From: Sclerotinia nivalis
Taxonomy: Eukaryota; Ascomycota; Leotiomycetes; Helotiales; Sclerotiniaceae
Direction of reading: 5' to 3'
Length of the DNA stretch: 64,000 bases
Assembly: GCA_029531795.1 (NCBI GenBank)
Contig: JAPEIS010000009.1
Span: forward strand, 1,798,001-1,862,000
Positions 57,701-64,000 of the stretch are shown here, piece after piece. The stretch's first letter is position 1. The number at the start of each line of letters is the position of its first letter. The notes below the pieces were generated by a model that ran no database searches, had not been told where the DNA came from, and saw only the letters and a list, made by a program, of their open reading frames with translations. The translations under genes were made by a program, and so were the position numbers.

Positions 57701-58652
57701 TTATTTAGCGGCAGCAACCACAAATGCAGCTGCAGCGGCGGCATTTTCTCCGTAGGTAAGGTGAGCTGGTAGAATTATATCTCCAGCTTGGCAGATATTA
57801 TCACCTGTGTGACATACGGTGTCGACTTTTGAAGCAGCAACGTTAGGGATTGCTTGACCATCATCTGTTCGTCGACCTGTCAGTAACTTTTCCGCATCTC
57901 ATATCGAGAGAAAGGGATATTGAGAAATTCACATACATGGATCACCAAAAATCACGACAGAGCTGATCCATTCTGCGGTTGCTGCAGGAAGTAAGGCAAG
58001 TGCGTTATGTACGACTTGTCCTCCTTGGGAGTAACCAGATGCGACGAGATGTGTATTTGGGCATGCTGCGTGCGCGGCTTGGATTTCAGATGCCCTGTAT
58101 CAACGTCAGATATTTGATGATGAGATCTTTTTTGCAAGTCACTGATTCTTGATATCGAAATTTCTTATAGCATGTGTTTTTCTAGATATGGAATGGGGTC
58201 ACATACATGGAAGCACTTCCAACAGGATCACCACCCGCAAGGAATGTTGCTACGCTCGCAGCATAGTTATTCACACCCTGAATGGTGACCTTAGAAGATC
58301 CTACAAGAGATTGCAAAGCCATGAAGAATGGCGGACCCGTGATCACGCCTGTGTTCCCGGGATCATCTGTTCCGCGGGCGAAAATGACCGTATAGTCAGT
58401 GCAAGCACCGCCTAACTGATTGTAAGTGTCGCTGATTCCAGTGAGATTTGAGACGAGTTCCTGGAAGCCAGTGATGACACTTTCAACAGCCCCGATGGCA
58501 CCATTAACTGCTGGAAGATTATTCAGAATTATGGTGAGTATAGTGTTGAGGGGTGTGTTTCTCTTCTCATTGTGGTCGACAGATCCGGTGGAAATGGGGG
58601 CAGCTGCAACGAGGCTGGCAGAAAGAATAGTTAGGAGGAAATTGAGCTTCAT
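57701..58652 (-). CDS. Cutinase family serine hydrolase, 255 aa
   Basis: Exons are 58652-58207, 58094-57937 and 57864-57701. Introns of 112 and 72 bp both start GTATGT, and phases agree. A signal peptide (MKLNFLLTILSASLVAAAP) directs secretion. The catalytic Ser171 lies in GYSQGG, Asp223 in CHTGDNIC and His236 in LPAHLTYG; the 13-residue Asp-His spacing is that of cutinases. The early motif CTDYTVIFARGT carries the oxyanion region. The enzyme hydrolyses cutin or related esters, used by plant-associated fungi to breach or digest cuticle. A loop before the domain (about residues 20-75) is longer than in the smallest cutinases. The gene is intact. Confidence 0.92.
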
Positions 58653-60444
58653 GGTGAACTTGAAGTGCGTCTAGGGAGATGAAAGACTATTAACTGTCTA
58701 CCAACGGAAGCAGGCGATTGCAAGAAAGGAGAGCGAAAGAACACAAGCTGGGCTGAACAAAAAAGACATGATGGAGGAGGTATCATTCACGCTTTATACC
58801 CGCTTGGATTGGGGTCATTTGGCCCCAGTGAATATTATTTCCGATTTTAATTTCCTTCTCTTCCTTCCCTTCTAACGGTGGGCCTGTAACCGCGGGGGAA
58901 CGCTGAGGATACCACTGGGAAATTTTTACCGCAGCACTTTCTTCGAGCTCCAAGTGTTCGTTCTAATTGGTTCGGCATGAACCGGATCAGTGTCAATCAG
59001 GAACCATCTCCGAAAACGATCAGCAGTCAGCAAGGAATGTCACATTAGGAGTAACTGTGCATTAAAAGCACTCGGGGCACGCAAGATGAAGGATTTGATG
59101 GCACATTTATCAATTAGCCGTGGAGGCTAATTCAGGTGGCAGCAGCAAGGTGTTTAATTTCGTTGAGGGGGGATGTTCTCATGACCATAGCTCGCGCTAA
59201 TGGATCCTATGTGAAGGATGGGGGTAAAATTAGTTCGGTGTAACCTTATGAGTACATTATGAAGACGATCAATTAAAGAATAAAAAGGCGGTATTGGGTG
59301 ACAGTGGTGATCAATTGAAATTATGAAAATACGGCCGTATCATCCGGTTCAGATACATGAATCATGCCAGGGATTTATTGGTGCTATTTGGATATCGATT
59401 AGGCATTCCTGTCTTTCCTAGATTCCGAAATACCTATGTACCTTGACACTTACTGAACAACTAACGTTTGTCGTGCAGCAACGGCGTGTGGAGAAATCCG
59501 GGGAAGACTTCGGAGACACTATCAAAGTTCTGCAGTTAGAAGGGGAAACAACAAACAACAAACAACAAACACCACGCGGCCTCTTCGCGGGGTATAGCAT
59601 CCCCAAACCTGCAAATGAAGCTGAAGATCTCGGAGCAACATGACAAGATGAGGATTAGGATGCGAATCCACTTTCTTCTTTGGGTTCTATGAGGGATGGT
59701 AATGGCAGCTTTGAGGGCTGCGTGGGGCTGTTCCCCGCAGCTGCTATTTCGGATTGGGATAAATCTCCGGACATGTCTGCTAATCAACGACATCGGAACC
59801 ACTTTCTTGGCAGGGCTGGGTTGTTGCCTTAAACACTCGAATCGCTGCAGGCGAACAAAAGAACTTTCTTGGAAGGAAAGCATCTCAATGGAACAATAGA
59901 TCTAGAGTGATAATTTATTCAAAGAAAGAGGCTCATTTTGGTACCTTACGAAAAGACCGAGGAATGAGATTTACATGTGACATACCAGCAAGTCGAATGG
60001 CAGCAAAGTTGTACACATGCTTCGGCCGACGGACAATTCACTATGGTGTCTGCATCATCCACGGGCATCGAAGATTTGTCTCGGGCCCTTTCAATTTTCT
60101 ACTCGCGCTGCCAGAAAAGTATAAAACCAGGACGCTAGAGAAACCAGGTAATTCCTCTCGTAGTTTCCCATCTTGTGGGACGTGCATAGAGCTTCGGAGT
60201 TGCATAATTTCCGGCCGTGCGAGCATGCTGTAAGGATTATGTTGATCAAATCCACTTTGTTGATGAGATAAGTCGAGTCACAAGAGTTGTGACCGTAAAG
60301 AATAAATTGATGAGAGTGAGGCGCCAGAGGATGGTCCGCCCGAGATCTCAACAATGGAATTTTGCGAAATTGGAGCCTCAACAAATAAGTTATACCAAGG
60401 CCATCCAAGGGTGCCGTGGAATACAACAATCCGTCCATCCCACC
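58653..60444. other. Intergenic region
   Basis: No gene is supported. The part next to 58653 is the cutinase promoter. At 60181-60235 lies the partner of the short repeat seen at 40711-40790. Confidence 0.5.
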
Positions 60445-63287
60445 TTACTCAATTTCTTCGATCCTCGGTCTCGCCACATTTACATTCCTATCGACAGGTG
60501 TAATATTCAAACCGGCCAAGTTCCCAATCCCACTGGCACTCAAATGCTCGATACTATCACCCCGTCCTGAATTCCCGATCGGGATCAAAGAATTCATATG
60601 CCACGATTCTATCCCTTCAACAACATCCTTTGCATGCTGCCTGACTAAACCATCGTTATCCATATTTTGAACATATTTTAATATTCTCGTTATATCATCT
60701 AGGCTTTGACCCACGAATCCAAATCCTAATTGTCTACCTTCGGATCTTGCCTTGTCCAACGAGCGTACAAAACTCATGACGAGAAGAATAGCAGATCGAC
60801 GAAGGATGCCCTTTTCAACCTCCGGTTCTAATGTGAGAATATGAATACTGAGATCAATAGACATAGATATTGGCTTAGATCCAATGCCTGTTACGTTATA
60901 TTCTATGGCTTCACCTAGAATAGCCAAGGCAGATGAGCGAATTCGTATATCCTCCGTTCCACGCTTACTTTCCCAGCCTGAAATTATTCGGGAAATTAAT
61001 TCATATTCTGGATGAGAGGCATCCGGTTCAAGAACTTCGTCCAATTGTGGCACTGGACCATCCCATGCCTCCTCTGCTTCGGCTGTCTTCTTTTTCTGTA
61101 AATTTTCACGTTTCACTTGTTCCGCATCGGTTTTTGGTCGATATCCTCTTCGACCTGCGACAGAAAGCAGACCTTCACTGACAGTCTGTGCGATAGCCCC
61201 CGTAAAGTTCATCGGTGAAGATTGAATTACTTGAAGTAAGGCTTCCCCAAGTCTCAAACGTGCATCAAGATCATAATCCTCATTCCCGTCCACATAACGC
61301 TCAATGATGTCTTTGAGTACGGCCCTAGGATGAATTTTCGAAAGGTCAATGAAGCACCTGATAGCGCGAAGGTAGACATATTCATCAGAATCCTGAAGTA
61401 GGGAGGAGAATAAAACGAGAAGCGCGGGTATGTCCAGGATTGAACTACGAGCGCTAATCAAGGTTTGAATAAGTTCAATCCCTTGCACTCTGACTGGTGG
61501 AGGGGATTCAACAGAGGTTAAATATGACATGGCAAGATTATAAGTCTTTCGATCTTCTATCGCCCGACTAGGAACATTTTCGGATAGTGTCGCGCTTGAC
61601 TCATGAAGTACATGGCGAAACTGTAGAATGATGAGAAGATTTTGTGCAGTTTGTGTTGTTTCCGTATTTGTTTCGCGCGCATAAGTTCGAAGAGAAGATT
61701 CGATTCTTTCAAGGAAGGGTTCTATAGCAGGGGCTGGCTTAAAATTGGGTGATGTGAGAATAATATTCAAAAGACTTAAAGCGATGGCGACAATATTTTC
61801 TTGATCTTCGGAATCTCCATTTTCGGTAACTGAGTCGTTCAGTACTCCGTCAATCAGTTCCACTAACTGTTTTGAATCTTGGACGAGTTTCACTGGCACA
61901 GTATTTATCATTTCTTGTAAAACTTTCGCTTCAATGAGCTTTGTCTTTGCATCTCCTTCATCACCTGTTGATGAAGCATGAATCATTATAGATGGGGTCG
62001 GCCGAGTCTTAGCTTGTGAGAGCCATTTTTGACACAACGTCAAAAAAATTTGAGATACTTGAGAATCAATTTCAGGAATACCATTTAAAAGTGCAACAAA
62101 TGTTTCTACGGCTGTATTGATTTGTCCAATATCAAGATGTTGATTGGACTTTATGTGATTCGATGGTTTCTCAATTTGAATGCCCCTGCCATCCTTCGTT
62201 GAATGATACATCCAGTTCGCTTTGCCAGGTTCCGATCTGCCCTGAAATAAGATATTATGTAGAATTTTAGAAAGCGGACCTTCGTTCGTGTTTGATACGG
62301 TTGACGATGAAAGCTGAAGTAGAATCTTCAACAGCTTTTCTGCACAAGCACGCGGGCCTTCAGTACTATTGTCTACTTTGACGCATTGTAATGCCCACAG
62401 TGGTAAGAGAATTGGACTGAGAAGTCGTTTCGTCAGTGATGGATGTGGATGTGATGTTACCAGAGTAAGTAATCTTAGTAAACTCTTCTCGAGATCTTCC
62501 GCGGCAACAAGAACTTCGGGCATTCCAAGTACTATTATCTCTTCAACTCGTGACTTTCGTTTTGTTGATTGAGAAGTGAGGGATGGATCTATCATCCCAA
62601 TGATTGGTTCAACCAAAGCTTTCCATCCGGGTGCGCCTAAACCATTCAGCATATGCCCAAGATGACTAAGAAATATATTATCCCTACCTGGAGCACCATA
62701 AAGCTTGCGACCCAAAATTCCAAAACCAATGATGTAAGAAGCCGCTTTATCCATTTCCTTCTCACCTTTCCCGTCAAGGAGGTCAAATAATTGAGGGGCA
62801 ATACCACCGAACCATTCCTCTGCTGACATGCCATGTGGAGGTGAGGACAAAAGTCTTGATGCGGAGCTCATGGCTTCATGAGAAATGTTTACTGCGCGAC
62901 TACCCACAGTATCTGATGCCTTCATACTTGCATTGCTCGGGTGTACTGAGAAGACAAACTCAATTGTATCTTGTACACCACGTCGTCTGAGAGGAAGACG
63001 GGCTAAGGCTTGGATCAAAGGTCCTCGTAACCAAGGATGTACTCTATCTGGTTGGACAAGAAGATTCAAAACAGGCATGAGCTTCATGGTCGAAGTACTA
63101 TGAACAATTAGAACTTCCGGCAAGAGATATTGGAGAAAGTGTACCTTTCAATCAACTGGTCAAACTCATGTCGCGATTGAAATCTCGTGCTTTCCGGAAT
63201 ATCTGGATCAAAAGCTGCCTTTCCGACCTGGAAAAATTTATCAACCAAAGGTGGTTGCGCAGTTCTGTTATTTTGTTTTTCTGACAT
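60445..63287 (-). CDS. RTP1: RTP1/TANGO6-like HEAT-repeat protein, 931 aa
   Basis: Exon 1 is 63287-63145 (MSEKQNNRTAQPPLVDKFFQ...), with a 47-bp intron (GTACAC..TAG), and exon 2 is 63097-60445. Helical HEAT-like repeats run along the whole length. The RTP1_C1-type region is visible at LLQDSDEYVYLRAIRCFIDLSKIHP followed by DLDARLRLGEALLQVIQ. The C2-type region is at IRIRSSALAILGEAIEY and LRRSAILLVMSFVRSL. Yeast Rtp1 helps import RNA polymerase II into the nucleus; that role is inferred here. The acidic SEDQEN and basic KRKSRVEE segments are loops. The length is slightly below that of larger homologues, but no lesion is visible. The first-exon join is consistent in phase. Confidence 0.85.
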
Positions 63288-64000
63288 GATTACAGCAGCA
63301 CAGCCGGGTTAGGCTACTTGAGAGGCAGAAGATGGGATGAATCCTGAAGCCTTACTAGATTGTTAGATATCCAACCAAAATATCATCAATAATTCCAATA
63401 TTCTTATGAAAGATGCAGCGAAAGTGGTGTTGTGATGTTATGGGTTGATGATGATTGATGATGAAAGAATGATATTTTTGGTGCTCTTTGCGGTGTGTGG
63501 CTGATAATTATGTGGCGCATGCAATTCGTTCTGAGCAATTCACGTGGTAAGAAGTAGAGGAGACGTCACGTCAATCTATGGGCATACCTCAAATGATGAA
63601 GAGAGTAAAATGCTAAGTAATAAAAAACAACAGGAAGATATATTCATGAAATGTCACATCAGCCTGCAAGTCTGCATATACATCATGTGACTTATGCCTC
63701 TCCTGACTCCCTGCATTCAATCTAGAACAAACTCTATGCATCCATCTCCCGCGATCCAAAATGGCTTCATTCCGTGCTTCAGGATGTCATCAAAATAGAC
63801 TCATTTGCGAAGATACCGTGGGAGATTTACAAGAATGTGGAAGCTTTAAGTGGGAGTGATTTTGCCGCTCCCCGAGATATCAGATAGTGCGGCTGGATTA
63901 TCGCCGTTGGAGTCAAAACAAATCGAATTCGCTATATGCCATAACTAGTGGTAGCGTTATTTCTGAAGAGAAGGTTATGCATATTGATGATTTTTTGTTC
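63288..64000. other. Intergenic region at right edge
   Basis: Promoter side of the RTP1-like gene. No coding sequence is supported up to the window end. Confidence 0.5.

Noticed and set aside
1..64000. CRISPR arrays, bacterial operons, rRNA genes
   Set aside because: None seen. Introns and gene content are fungal. tRNA genes cannot be excluded by eye.

Overview
This is a eukaryotic window from a filamentous ascomycete. The genes carry short introns (about 45-205 bp, mostly 45-75) with GT..AG borders and CTAAC/CTGAC-like branch points. The proteins are typical of Pezizomycotina: a fungal NACHT-WD40 receptor, a cutinase, a TRF-like telomere-repeat protein, an RTP1/TANGO6-type protein, a secreted App1-like protein and a cytosolic aldehyde dehydrogenase. 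The mixture of Tad1-like LINEs, copia elements and cutinase recalls plant-associated Leotiomycetes such as Sclerotiniaceae. That placement is inference from general resemblance, not proof.

Left part (1-22 kb): a graveyard of transposons. Two related families of two-ORF LINEs (called family I and family II here) are stacked mostly on the minus strand: C(+, family II), A(-, family I, apparently full length), B(-, I), D(-, II), E(-, I), F(-, II) and G(-, I). They are followed by a heavily decayed third LINE (H), an internally deleted copia element on the minus strand and a second copia remnant on the plus strand. At least seven LINE nonsense codons (TAG, TAA or TGA) fall where a tryptophan is expected. 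A 67-bp GC-rich foldback unit occurs twice in tandem. The block ends in a decayed phosphotransferase (APH-type) pseudogene.

Middle part (22-41.9 kb): sparse. Two small two-exon genes of unknown function (176 and 185 codons by my models) and one broken unknown gene precede a five-exon telobox/TRFH gene (Tbf1/TbfA type, 705 aa). Then come two 5'-truncated LINE copies joined back to back in opposite orientation, with both 3' tails facing outwards, and a 1,488-aa NACHT receptor with 11 near-identical 42-residue WD40 repeats. After it lie LTR-like fragments and about 2.4 kb of gene-free DNA.

Right part (41.9-64 kb): ordinary gene space. In order: aldehyde dehydrogenase (+), a histidine-acid-phosphatase-like membrane protein lacking the RHG motif (+), a small three-exon membrane protein (-), a 53-aa single-pass micro-ORF (+), an F-box-like gene (+), a secreted App1/DUF2183 protein (+), cutinase (-) and an RTP1-like HEAT-repeat protein (-). 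I saw no functional cluster linking these genes. The strongest pattern in the window is the contrast between the repeat-rich left third, with RIP-like decay, and the intact right third. All exon models were made by eye, and every joined frame and length was checked for consistency.
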